Below are positions 19,401-27,208 of a stretch of 64,000 bases of DNA, one piece after another. The stretch is from Anthopleura xanthogrammica. Lineage: Eukaryota; Cnidaria; Anthozoa; Actiniaria; Actiniidae. Position 1 is the stretch's first letter. Each line of letters begins with the position of its first letter. Under the pieces are notes generated by a model. The model saw only the letters and a list, made by a program, of their open reading frames with translations, was not told the origin of the DNA and did not search any database. The position numbers were made by a program, and so were the translations under genes. Location: contig OZ025206.1 of assembly GCA_964019055.1 (NCBI GenBank), positions 1,799,001 to 1,863,000 on the forward strand, in the 5' to 3' direction.

Positions 19401-22137
19401 TTTTTCACAATAAACTGATTTGAAATGGAAATACGTTTTCTTTTCTATAAACGTGGTAAACGATACCACAGACAGATGCCTACGCTGTAACAGCTTGTGG
19501 TAAAGTAATGGATACTTGGTTTCTAGAAAAGTCTATAATTCTTTCTATTTTTACTTTATATGGTAACATATAATGCTCGTCTGAAACCCTGTTTCATCAA
19601 ATCCTGAAACACCTCACCCCCACCCCCAAGGGCTGCTTTTGTCACACTACTAAACTGAATAAACTCATTGATAATGACAATGCAAAAATCATGTACTTTT
19701 AACACGAGAAAGTACCAAAGAAATGCTTTCTCAAAATGTTTGTCTCAATGCCAATTCAATGAAAAAACACCCAGTTGTTCAAAGCCTGATTATTTAACAA
19801 TTTACCATAAAAATTTACCATGACAACCAATATATAATATGATCAGAATGCATGTAAAAATAGACTGGCATATTGTAGCAGCCAGTCAGTAGCTAACTGC
19901 ATTGTATTTTATATAATTGTGCAACTACACTGTATCCCGGCTATACACTATTAAATGTACCTGGTCTTAATTTGAGTTTTACTCTCTGTGGAGTAACCTG
20001 TATAGTAGGCCCAACGTTGGTATTCTGAAATGAAACACATCAAAATATACACACTGTAGTAAATATAAATGTAACAGCAAAGAAGTATATTTCAGCACAG
20101 CAAAGTATGACCACATTTAATGCATTAATTCGCATACTTCTATGCACAGGATTTTGTACATTAAACCGACACATTTGATGCCAAGCTGTCTGGTTTTACC
20201 AAATAAGGCATGTAAAATCTTGTTTGGCAGCAAAAATCCCGTGCATAGAAGTATGCAAATATATCAAAAGTGGTCATACTTTTGCACATTGCGCTTTAAG
20301 GTATTAAGTAACCCTTATGCTGACATTCATATAAAAACATGCTAACAAGCAAAGGGCTGATTGATAGAGGTGTAGGGGGACTCCCTAATTTGGGAGGGAG
20401 GGGGAACAGTTTCAGTAAAATATTTTATGTTCACCATGCCTTATATGGTGTTGTTTATACCCAAGCTAGACCAGAATGCATCCTGTTCATCAATCATAGA
20501 AAAGGTTCACATGTGCAGTATAAAGCAGTTTCCGTATGACTATGAAAAACTTATGGCATGGCCTGCACCTTGATGCGACCGTGTCAATGCATTGCCCTCT
20601 ATGAAAACATTTGACATGTTGTGCTGTGTCCATGCCATGTCGTAACTGAGCTGTGTGCCCTGACTTTTCACAATCATATAAAATCTGCTCTAATATTCAC
20701 ACACTTTTTGTAACAAAGTTCACAAACGTTTTCCATTAGGACTTAATTAACAATGCCAACTATTCTAACAAAAGCTCTTCACAAGTTGTTTTGTTTCGTC
20801 AGCCAATCGATCGCTGATTGGCACAAGAATGACAAAGGTTTACGTCACAGCAACTAGTGCTATATTAGCAATGCAGGCTTAAAGAACTCAACGCCTATAG
20901 ACCTAAACAGCTGACACGCTGCTATGTACAGTACGTTTCCACCCAATTCAAAACCTCTGGGAATAAGATTCTTTGTCTGTCGTATTTCGATATCACATGG
21001 AAATTTTTTGAAACAAAATTATTCCCAGAGGTTTTGAATTGGGTGGAAACGTACATAGCAACGTGTTAGCCGATTAGGTCTATGGCTCACAGGACTGTAG
21101 CGTACCTTCAAGTTTGTATACCCACTGTCTGGATTGGATATGTTGGATTGTGGACATCCTAGAGTCCCCAGGTTCGCAGGGGTATCACATCTAGATGCTG
21201 CCTTTTGATTGAAGTTCTACAATAAAAATATATTCTATAGTTAGGATATAATTGTTTAATGTATGAAAGTATTCAGCCCTCCTGCCTGCCACTAATATTA
21301 GATATTACATTATTTTAACATCACCACCATCACCAGAATAATTATCACCAGCAGCAGCAGCAGCATCATCATCACTATACCTCTTCATCATCATCACCAT
21401 CATCATTCTCTTCATCTTTATGATATCATCATCATCATCACCATTATCATCATCATCATAATCACCATCATCATCATCCTCTTCATCATAATCATCATTC
21501 ATCATCATCATCATTTTCAGTGAGTGATGGCAAAGTTTTCCTTAACCAGAAGCTCATGATTACAGTGTAAGCTTTGAACATCAGATGGAATTGGAATTTA
21601 GAAGTTGATTTTTGTAGAGGTAGGAAAGCTTCATGAGAACCTGGAGTAATATCCTTGAAGAACCAACAAATAACACTATTCATATATTACACGTCTGAGA
21701 ATCAAGCCCAAAACTCAAGGGGTCATGTGAGTGGCAGCTTTTCAATAAAATATTTATACAAATGTAGAATACAGTGAGAGGATCTCCAAGCTATGTTACC
21801 TCTTCAGAGCACCAAGCACATTGTGGTTTGCTAATACACTGTTCACATGTGGCTTGTGTCTGACATTCGGAACCTAAAAAAATAGAATAATGATTTCTTA
21901 GTTTGCCAGTAACATCTGAGAAGCAGTGGTGTAGCGAGGGGGGTATGGCAAATGCCCCTCCTCGCAAAAAAAAAGTTTTGATCTCAGCACAGAAATTTTA
22001 GCAATACACCATGAAATGAAAAATGAAAAAGAATAAGTATCGTAAATATCAATCATCAGCAACTTACTTTGGGAGGAAAGTGGTATCCATGCTAATGTTA
22101 TTAAGAATGTCACAACAATAACAAATACTGTATTCAT
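6590..22137 (-). CDS. Integrin beta subunit, complete, 27 coding exons
   Basis: Single-pass adhesion receptor subunit that pairs with an integrin alpha chain and links extracellular matrix to actin. Coding exons, 5' to 3' on the minus strand: 22137-22068, 21873-21800, 21216-21106, 20024-19961, 18184-18053, 17338-17251, 16686-16593, 16206-16117, 15941-15861, 15483-15406, 14930-14835, 14445-14350, 13874-13801, 13528-13477, 13241-13180, 12973-12886, 12294-12221, 11992-11927, 11667-11595, 11218-11137, 10463-10342, 9598-9506, 8878-8728, 8298-8188, 7760-7651, 7322-7266, 6655-6590. They sum to 2355 nt (784 aa plus TGA). Every junction is GT-AG, phases match throughout, and there is no internal stop. 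The length is normal for the family. Domain order is signal peptide, PSI, hybrid/beta-I, EGF repeats, beta-tail, TM, cytoplasmic tail. Which vertebrate beta it most resembles cannot be settled by eye. No AATAAA or ATTAAA was found in the 700 bp after the stop. Confidence 0.93.
6690..7240 (-). repeat. Three degenerate ~200-bp tandem repeats in the last integrin intron
   Basis: The intron between exons 26 and 27 is almost filled by three copies. Landmarks such as GAATTTTG, GGAAAATC, GGATCGCAAAAA, TTTCAGCTTTT and AACATGCCCAACC recur at about 6714, 6916 and 7116. The copies are clearly diverged, so the duplication is old. Confidence 0.75.
7340..7585. repeat. GAATGGATGA-type microsatellite, integrin intron 25
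   Basis: Degenerate GAATG/GGATG/GATGAATG tandem tract. It is the source of a spurious His/Ser/Pro-rich minus-strand ORF. Confidence 0.8.
8405..8552 (+). mobile_element. Dispersed repeat copy B (partner at 20548-20695)
   Basis: Contains ATGAAAACATT, GCCGTGTCC and TGACTTTTCACA, then AAATCTGCTCTAA. The same blocks recur in the same order at 20548-20695, with that copy rich in C-to-T and G-to-A type differences. It abuts the MITE at 8567. Confidence 0.6.
8567..8692. mobile_element. Internally deleted copy of the ATACACGCATCAAGC MITE family
   Basis: Starts ATACACGCATCAAGCATTCC and ends AATGCTTGATGTGTGTAT. The left about 100 bp matches the left arm of the 17748-18013 element almost perfectly, but the middle and most of the right arm are missing. 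Only the terminal 18 bp remain on the right. Confidence 0.75.
8885..8975. repeat. (AATG)n microsatellite
   Basis: Imperfect GAATGAATGAAATG tandem tract in integrin intron 22, directly 3' (plus strand) of exon 23. Confidence 0.8.
9827..10218. mobile_element. Foldback element with ~190-bp inverted arms
   Basis: The left half reads inward to TAGGAATAAATTAAAAGTAC (from 10001); the right half is its inverse, ending at 10074. The innermost 27 bp (10001-10027 and 10048-10074) are perfect around a 20-bp loop. Further out, CATTTCAGACCACGTGTCATT pairs with AATGATACGTGGTCTGAAATG, and GTTGTCATACAACATTTGA with TCAAATGTTGTATGACAAC. The element sits in integrin intron 21 and would form one long hairpin in pre-mRNA. 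Confidence 0.85.
10519..11116 (+). repeat. 61/57-bp minisatellite, about 10 copies, in integrin intron 20
   Basis: Repeat core AACCCTGAAACAA, CCTCTGGGCTGATCTAAG and TCAGGGCATGGCTAACTCAC. The early copies carry an extra few bases (CAATTAACC), giving 61 bp; the later ones are about 57 bp. Copies are nearly identical. The GGGCTGATCTAAGTCAGGGC part also occurs once at about 16257-16297 at the tail of a SINE. Confidence 0.9.
11335..11462. repeat. (GAT)n/(GCT)n trinucleotide microsatellite
   Basis: Alternating GAT and GCT runs in integrin intron 19. They give spurious poly-Asp, poly-Met, poly-Ser and poly-Ile ORFs. Confidence 0.9.
12080..12218. repeat. CTTT/CCTT pyrimidine tract next to the integrin exon 17 donor
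   Basis: Imperfect TTTC/CTTTC/CCTT tract on the plus strand, ending a few bases from the exon 17 donor at 12220-12219. On the transcribed strand it is a GAAA/GAAG purine run just inside intron 17. Confidence 0.8.
12452..12671. mobile_element. MITE-like element, family also at 18588-19012
   Basis: Left arm GGTGGACGTCAATCAAAGTG, right arm CCTTGATTGACGTCTACC. Outer parts pair as GGCTTCCCAATCACACGC with GCGTGTTGAGAAGC. The total is about 220 bp with no ORF. A second copy near 18.6 kb confirms a family. Confidence 0.8.
13040..13120. repeat. (GGAA)n microsatellite
   Basis: GAAAGGAAGGAAGGAAGG-type tract in integrin intron 15. Confidence 0.85.
13344..13400. repeat. (TTG)19 microsatellite
   Basis: A pure TTG run of about 57 bp in integrin intron 14. 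Confidence 0.95.
14138..14293. mobile_element. MITE-like inverted repeat
   Basis: AGCGATACTTCATGT at 14138-14152 and ACATGAAGTATCGCT at 14279-14293 are perfect 15-bp inverse arms. Imperfect pairing continues on both sides. It lies in integrin intron 12. Confidence 0.6.
14590..14718. repeat. Two poly(C) runs
   Basis: C-runs of roughly 18 and more than 20 bases, at about 14590-14608 and 14695-14717. They could form G-quadruplex or i-motif structures and are prone to sequencing-length error. Confidence 0.85.
15090..15240. repeat. (TTG/CTG)n trinucleotide tract
   Basis: Degenerate TTGTTGCTG repeat in integrin intron 10, giving a spurious poly-Leu ORF. Confidence 0.9.
15508..15714. repeat. GGGA/GAGA purine minisatellite
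   Basis: About 200 bp of GGAGGGAGAGAG with repeated GAGCAATGGAGGGAGA blocks, in integrin intron 9. Confidence 0.9.
16253..16445 (-). mobile_element. tRNA-derived SINE, minus strand
   Basis: Read on the minus strand, the element starts near 16445 with an A-box-like TAGCGGTAGTGCACT (16430-16444). Its B-box-like TGGGTTTAATTCC lies about 35 bp on (16393-16405), the spacing of a tRNA promoter. The tail ends GCCCTGACTTAGATCAGCCC, the same string that is amplified in the 10519-11116 minisatellite. It lies in integrin intron 7. No clear target-site duplication was found. Confidence 0.65.
16458..16572. mobile_element. Dispersed repeat copy A, second member
   Basis: Matches 5178-5282 block by block. 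Here the ends pair better: GCAGCTCAATTTGGA on the left and TCCAAATTGAGCTGC on the right are perfect 15-bp inverse arms, identifying the family as a MITE. It ends about 20 bp from the exon 7 donor. Confidence 0.75.
17521..17650. repeat. GGAATGA/GAATAAGA purine-rich tract
   Basis: Degenerate GAATGGGAATATGAATAAGA-type repeats in integrin intron 5. Confidence 0.75.
17748..18013. mobile_element. MITE with long terminal inverted repeats (ATACACGCATCAAGC family)
   Basis: 266 bp, starting ATACACGCATCAAGCATTCC and ending GGAATGCTTGATGCGTGTAT. Nearly perfect inverse arms of about 85 bp each run through AAGCGCATGCTC and TTAAAAAGTGGGATAATATT. There is no ORF. The element lies 40 bp downstream of the exon 5 donor. 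A deleted sibling is at 8567-8692. Confidence 0.88.
18369..18550. mobile_element. MITE-like element with perfect 29-bp inverted ends
   Basis: The left arm (18369-18397) begins AGAGTATGAAGTAAGAGAGC and the right arm (18522-18550) is its exact inverse. Between them lie GC-rich palindromes (GCGCGCGCAGC). There is no ORF. Confidence 0.8.
18588..19012. mobile_element. MITE copy (family of 12452-12671), split by a SINE
   Basis: The left part (18588-18756) matches the 12452 element: TGTGGACGTCAATCAAAGTG, then GGAATGTCATGGAGACGCC, then CCACCAAAACCTATTT. The right terminus resumes at 18969 with CTTCGCGACGATGATCAGAT, reaching GTGTTATTGAGAATCACT. The gap between is the insertion at 18758-18956. Confidence 0.8.
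18758..18956 (+). mobile_element. SINE-like insertion with 13-bp target-site duplication
   Basis: About 199 bp flanked by the direct repeat CAAAACCTATTTC (18745-18757 and 18957-18969), inside an older MITE. It contains GTCACGGGTTCGATATTTG, a near-consensus Pol III B box (GGTTCGA), preceded by CCGACTGGTATCCGGAAGG, typical of tRNA anticodon-arm/variable-loop sequence. The identity as a tRNA SINE is inferred. Confidence 0.7.
20100..20285. mobile_element. MITE-like inverted-repeat element (186 bp)
   Basis: The ends are GCAAAGTATGACCAC and GTGGTCATACTTTTGC. The inner arms are GCATACTTCTATGCAC on the left and GTGCATAGAAGTATGC on the right. It lies in integrin intron 3. Confidence 0.8.
20548..20695 (+). 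mobile_element. Dispersed repeat copy B, second member
   Basis: Aligns with 8405-8552: GGCATGGCCTGCACC, CGACCGTGTCAATGC, ATGAAAACATTTGACATG and CCTGACTTTTCACAATCATA, then AAATCTGCTCTAA. CpG sites of the other copy are often TG or CA here, fitting decay of methylated CpG. Confidence 0.6.
20894..21085. mobile_element. MITE with perfect 35-bp inner inverted repeat
   Basis: 20931-20965 (GTACGTTTCCACCCAATTCA onward) and 21020-21054 are exact inverses. Imperfect pairing extends outward: TATAGACCTAA, GCTGACACGCTGCTATGTAC on the left with GTACATAGCAACGTGTTAGC, TTAGGTCTATG on the right. It ends about 20 bp from the integrin exon 3 donor. Confidence 0.85.
21106..22137 (-). other. Integrin beta exons 1-3: signal peptide and PSI domain
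   Basis: Exon 1 (22137-22068) encodes a 23-residue hydrophobic start fitting a secretion signal, with donor GTAAGT. Exon 2 (21873-21800) begins after a split Ser codon and carries the PSI-type cysteines CEQC and CAWC. Exon 3 (21216-21106) continues through RCDTP and a downstream GCPQSNI, matching the cysteine-then-SxIxNP pattern that follows the PSI module in other integrin beta chains. AATT separates the ATG from the acceptor AG at 22143-22142, so the start codon is almost the first thing in its exon. Confidence 0.85.
21315..21515. repeat. (ATC/CAT)n trinucleotide microsatellite
   Basis: About 200 bp of ATCATCATC with GCA and TCT interruptions, in integrin intron 2. Confidence 0.9.
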
Positions 22138-22644
22138 AATTCTATAAGAAAGATTTCTGAAATATCAAAAAAAATAACATATTTTTAAAATGTTATGTGC
22201 ATAAAACAGAATGACTGTTGAATATTTTCTTCTTTTATATATATTGTTCTTGCCATTCCCTTGCAAAGCAGGGCCCATATCATACCCAGGACTTTTTGAT
22301 GGGGGTTTGCAGTGACTGAGGCCAAAGGACTTGATTACAGTATCAAAATACAGACTTTTGGGGTCTGCATTTCTAGCCTAGCAGAGAGTCACATTAAACA
22401 TGCTCACATGTAAACACGATGATTAATACACATTACTGTAACCTTCAGGCCTGCATGACCAGGGTTTTGGGGTTGTTTGGTATCAGGGCATTTTTAACCC
22501 TGGTATTCGGTATTCCAAACAATATTTCAATCTTACTGGGTATTCAATATTACAGAATTAAATTTTCTTTTTCTTTTTTTGGGGGGAGGGGTGTTTTTGT
22601 TTGGGAGTTTGGTGAATATTGGTATCTTAAGGGGAAAAAATTGG

Positions 22645-22806
22645 GTATTCTTGGGGTGCATGCTGCATCATAGCCACCATGTTGGCTGACGATAACAAAG
22701 CATTCCTCGCTATGATTCTCTTGCTATATCAACCAAGATGGTGGCTGTTTCATTGTTATTTATATCTCAAGGGATTTTGAGCCAGGTGGTTGCACCCCAA
22801 GAATAC
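22645..22806. mobile_element. 162-bp MITE with perfect 16-bp ends
   Basis: GTATTCTTGGGGTGCA (22645-22660) and TGCACCCCAAGAATAC (22791-22806) are exact inverses. GCCACCATGTTGGCTG inside pairs with AACCAAGATGGTGGC. There is no ORF. It lies in integrin intron 1 and abuts the next element. Confidence 0.82.
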
Positions 22807-23223
22807 AGTAATTTGAAAAAACGTTGTCGTCGACCGGCTCTGTGACTACGTGACTAGCCTGAGCGGGAGTATGGGTAATAATCACGAAAGCGGTTGAATT
22901 CTTCACTGATTGAATATGTGCCGGGCTTACAGTAACAAAATTTGCTGGCGGAATATATAGTATTTTAATGACTTAACAGTTTCAAAATTGGGAACATCTT
23001 TGACTGAATATTAGTTGTATCGGCTTTTGTCTTCCTTTCGCAAAACCCGAAGACATATTTAAAGGTTGCTGCTTATATTATCTTATTAGTAAGCAAAAAC
23101 AACTACTTCGATTCAGAGCGAATAATAATTAAGCACTTCAGTGATTTCTATCCATACTCCATTTCGGTCCAGTTGCATAGTTGTGGAGCCGGTCAGTGAC
23201 AACGTTTTTTTCAAATGACTGTA
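22804..23223. mobile_element. Tc1/mariner-type MITE with TA duplication
   Basis: The element is 22806-23221 (416 bp), flanked by TA on both sides. It begins CAGTAATTTGAAAAAACGTT and ends AACGTTTTTTTCAAATGACTG. The arms pair over about 40 bp, through GACCGGCTC on the left and GAGCCGGTC on the right. CAGT termini with a TA target duplication are the hallmark of Tc1/mariner-type elements. No transposase ORF is present. Confidence 0.8.
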
Positions 23224-24304
23224 TTAATTTACCCCCCTGGCAGGGTCTGAACCTTTATGCATGGAAGCATTCTAAGAGTTTCTACCTCAAAAATAAACAA
23301 AAGCTTGACAAAAATCATAGACATATAAAACGATTATCAAGGAAGTGGTTAAAAAGTCTAAAATGATGTTTCAGTCTTAAGCGAGGGATGTGGTTACATG
23401 ACATCACTGGTACGATAGTGATTTGTCTGGAAACAAAAAATTCAACTGTTCAGAAGCTTCAAGAAAATATTTCCAAATTTGTTAATCATTAAGTAACCAA
23501 AACCTTATCAGTAAAGATTTGTTGATCCAGATAACGTATCAGAAGTGTGAATGACAATATATATCAAGACGTTCACATGTAACATTTAATTTACATGTAG
23601 GTCACACTTTTTAACTATTATCACAGAATAAAATAAAATAAAATAATAGAATAACAAATACTTAGAGGGAAATCACACAGGTTAAACACGAGATAAGTAT
23701 TTTTTTGAGTTTGAAAATGATTTTGTTTAGAAGTTATAGTAAAACAATTCGTCTTTCTTGTGTTAATAGCTTGTTTGATTGCAGTATGTGTGATAACATT
23801 AATTTTATGCTTCAAGTCAAATATTGAGCTTCAGAAGACGTTAATATCTCAAAATGAACGACATTTAACACTGACAAATACAAATTCAAGTTCTAATATC
23901 GTCCCTCATTTGAAAAAAAAAATGCTAAAAATGGCGCTTAAAATAAGACAAAGTGAAGCCATATTGTTTATGAAGTGGACTGCTCTTTTATAACAAGAAA
24001 GAACGTCATTCCAACACAATACTCATCATTATTAAATCGTAATTAAATTCAACACGAGACTTTTAGTAATTTTTAAAACTATATACAAGAACAATGTTGT
24101 ATTTTGAAGGGTTTAAGAAATAAGAAAATTACTCATCGAGAACGCCCATTCAAAAGATAATACCGAAGGATGGTAAGATAAATATTGAGTGTTTGAGTGC
24201 ATTAAAAGCCATTAGGGATGTAAATTTAAGAATATGAAGATCGAAATGAGTTAGTTTGGTTAATAAAGAAAGCAAAATCAAAAGTAATGAGAGTTGAATC
24301 ATAC

Positions 24305-24480
24305 CTGGAAGGTTTCAGCTGTCGTTAGAAAATCCTCTCGTCTGAATGATTGAATTGATGTTCGAAAGTTATTCATCAACACTCCGACAGGAAGTCAAAC
24401 CCACATTCCATCGCACCAAATATGGTACAAAAGACCATATTTAAAAAGAGTGGGGATAGTTTAGACGTCATTTCCGGTGG
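24305..24480 (-). promoter_or_regulatory. Integrin beta non-coding first exon and possible promoter
   Basis: On the minus strand, upstream of the exon-1 donor at 24305, come a CArG box (CCATATTTGG, plus-strand 24416-24425), a second CArG-like TTAAATATGG (24435-24444) and a composite CCGGAAATGACGTCT (plus-strand 24464-24478) joining an ETS core to a CRE-like TGACGTC. The two CArG-like sites form a 9-bp inverted repeat with a 7-bp spacer. SRF, ETS and CREB-family binding are known roles for such motifs; use here is inferred. The transcription start is not fixed but should fall within about 110 bp of 24305. Confidence 0.45.
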
Positions 24481-25421
24481 TATAGCCGGGCCCTACGAGC
24501 CCCACTGCAGATTCAAAGCCCACTGTTCACATCTGATCTGAGATGTGTCATGTCCGACCAAACCTTTGAAAAGATTTCGTATGAGGGAGGAAAATAAAGC
24601 ATTTATCGTGTTTGTGGTGGCGTTAATTATGTGACAAACTCGGCCCGAAAGACAATGTCAAGAAATTAACTAAATTACATTTTTTTTTTCTTTTTTTTTT
24701 TCTTTCTTTGTCAAATTAAAAATGATGCAAATATTTTACGTGCGGGGAGTGATTTTTTGTTTAGTCTCTCTTTTTTTTTTATCTTCTCTTCTCTTTTTTC
24801 TTCTTTCATTTTTCTTTCTTTCTTTTTTCTCTGTTTCAGTTTTTTCTCCCTTTCATTTTCTTTCCATACTATTTTCTTTGGTTCTTACATTTGTTTCCTT
24901 TCCTTGATATTTGTTCTCTACTATTAATAATAATTTAATAATTTGATTAATTTTAATTTATTTTATTTTATTAATCAATCATTATTGCTAGTTCTATATA
25001 ATCTTTCTTCTACTCCCACATTATTACTCTCTCAATTTATGTATTTTTACTTTTGTAATGTGTGTATCCCCACCCACCCACCCCACGGCGCCTATTGAGG
25101 ACCGCTACTCTTCCTGGTAGCTGATAGTGGAGCCTAGGGTGTACTAAATTCAAGCTGCCAAAGAGTGCATACAAAAATGACTTCGTTTTTGGCCAGCAAC
25201 GTATCCTGAATGTGTCAATATTAACTTGTAACTAGACGTTTTTGGAGCGTTCACTGGTTTGCCTGTGCAAGAGCTCACTCACTCGCCAATCCCACATACT
25301 CTTTATTAATTCACACCAAAGTGTTCCTTTGGGGTTCAAAGTCCCCCTTTATTAAAAACATTTTAAATTCTAGTAAGACATTAGTGTTGCGTTACTGACT
25401 CGTCAGTAACTCAATGGGGAG
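24481..25421. other. Spacer between integrin promoter and tandem array
   Basis: Contains a T/C-rich tract (24677-24905, TTTCTTTCTTT-like), AT-rich DNA and a CCCACCCACCCACCCC run near 25070. No gene was recognised. The last unique bases before the array read ACTCGTCAGTAACTCAATGG. Confidence 0.5.
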
Positions 25422-25989
25422 GCTAGTTCTTCAAGACAAGGGATACACCAAATTTATATAAGCAGATATTCCTAGTCCTGTTAGGTGATATTCGTTGTTG
25501 AGGTCCAGGGATACACTTAAGTCAGGTGAGTGGATTCTGAAGTTTTACGAAACGTTTTCGCCATTGAATTACTGAATGTATACCGTGACCGCAAGGCGAT
25601 TTTTTCATCCGTCCTTGTCATCTTTCTACGGCGCAGAATAACTGCACCGTGAGGTGTTTACAGTCAAAAAAGAGTCATAAAAAAATTAGTTTATTCCTTC
25701 TACATACGTTGCATGTTTTCAATTAAAACAAACTGCTTTTCAAGGGGTGATTTTCACTTGAAACCAGTCAGGACATATTAGGACTATATCCCGGGCACTC
25801 AGGGTGGCCGCATTACAGTAAATGTATGTAAAACTGACCCCAGGGCCCGGGAAAACTCACGCGGTTCGCCCGTGGTGTATTCGTCAAGTTTTGCGCACTA
25901 GTATTGCTGGTTTTAACGTCAAATATTTCCGTTTCTGCGCTGTAATTGTCAGATCTGGTGTATTATCTATCAAGTACAACCTTCCTACA

Positions 25990-26003
25990 TTATATATAAT
26001 GAT
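25990..26003. repeat. Perfect 14-bp AT palindrome in each unit (copy 1 shown)
   Basis: CATTATATATAATG is its own reverse complement and recurs once per unit, about 170 bp after the ATGTATG landmark. It could act as a symmetric TATA-like or DNA-unwinding site; no direct support for either. Confidence 0.6.
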
Positions 26004-27208
26004 CTTGATTAGCGATTTTCTCTGACTTTACGAGACAGCAACGAGGTTTTTTCGGGAAACATATTGCGCATATTTATCTCTGAAAGATGTCTTTTTCTGT
26101 ATTTTTTGGTGAGAACTGACAGGGCATGCCAGTTTCGCTGAAGGAAAACTATCTCCTGGTTGTCGTCAGGGGATATTCCTTGCTCAGGCTAGGGGATACT
26201 GCTATTTTTAGTAGCAATATATGCCGTCGAAGAAGATAGAGTCACCTTTCGGAATCCACTGTTAACTCGCATTTCTATTTAGTTCAGGTCAAGGGACGCT
26301 AGTTCTTCAAGACAAGGGATACACCGAATTTATATAAGCAGATATTCCTAGTCCTGTTAGGTGATATTCGTTGTTGAGGTCCAGGGATACACTTAAGTCA
26401 GGTGAGTGGATTCTGAAGTTTTACGAAACGTTTTCGCCATTGAATTACTGAATGTATACCGTGACCGCAAGGCGATTTTTTCATCCGTCCTTGTCATCTT
26501 TCTACGGCGCAGAATAACTGCACCGTGAGGTGTTTACAGTCAAAAAAGAGTCATAAAAAAATTAGTTTATCCCTTCTACATACGTTGCATGTTTTCAATT
26601 AAAAAAAACTGCTTTTCAAGGGGTGATTTTCACTTGAAACCAGTCAGGACATATTAGGACTATATCCCGGGCACTCAGGGTGGCCGCATTACAGTAAATG
26701 TATGTAAAACTGACCCCAGGGCCCGGGAAAACTCACGCGGTTCGCCAGTGGTGTATTCGTCAAGTTTTGCGCTCTAGTATTGCTGGTTTTAACGTCAAAT
26801 ATTTCCGTTTCTTCGCTGTAATTGTCAGATCTGGTGTATTATCTATCAAGTACAACCTTCCTACATTATATATAATGATCTTGATTAGCGATTTTCTCTG
26901 ATTTTACGAGACAGCAACGAGGTTTTTTCGGGAAACATATTGCGCATATTTATGTTTGAAAGATGTCTTTTTCTGTGTGTTCTTTGGTGAGAACTGACAG
27001 GGCACGCCAGTTTCGCTGAAAGAAAACTATCTCCTGGTTGTCGTCAGGGGATATTCCTTGCTCAGGCTAGGGGATACTGCTAGTTTTAGTTGCAATATAT
27101 GCCGTGGAAGAAGATAGAGTCACCTTTCGGAATCCACTGTTAAGTCGCATTTCTATTTAGTTCAGGTCAAGGGACGCTAGTTCTTCAAGACAAGGGATAC
27201 ACCGAATT

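Larger units (their letters stand above)
14350..20024 (-). other. Integrin beta exons 4-12: hybrid segment and ligand-binding beta-I domain
   Basis: Residues about 86-358. The MIDAS motif is DMSWS (D131, S133, S135) after DLYYLM in exon 5. The SyMBS-type cluster N222, D224, P226, E227 sits before GGFDALMQ in exon 8. D258 lies in VFVTDA (exon 9), and [13 protein letters not shown] is in exon 10. The short Cys-loop PCSGSRQC (exon 7) is at the specificity-determining loop position. All residues expected for metal and ligand binding are present except one ADMIDAS aspartate, replaced by N138 (sequence MEND; the usual sequence is MKDD). The subunit should therefore be able to bind ligand. Confidence 0.88.
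22138..24305 (-). other. Integrin beta first intron
   Basis: A donor TTCCAG/GTATGA (exon end 24305) and an acceptor CTTTCTTATAG (AG at 22143-22142) frame a 2.16-kb intron. It leaves only 4 nt of leader in the ATG exon. Besides the two MITEs it holds AT-rich sequence; small ORFs such as 23181-23366, 23621-23815 and 23760-23993 show no recognisable domain. Confidence 0.6.

Noticed and set aside
26140..26175. Hammerhead ribozyme on the minus strand of the unit (CTGACGA followed later by GAAA)
   Set aside because: CTGACGA and GCGAAAC occur in the right order, but the bases next to them cannot form stem II (C opposite C), and no stem III cleavage context fits.
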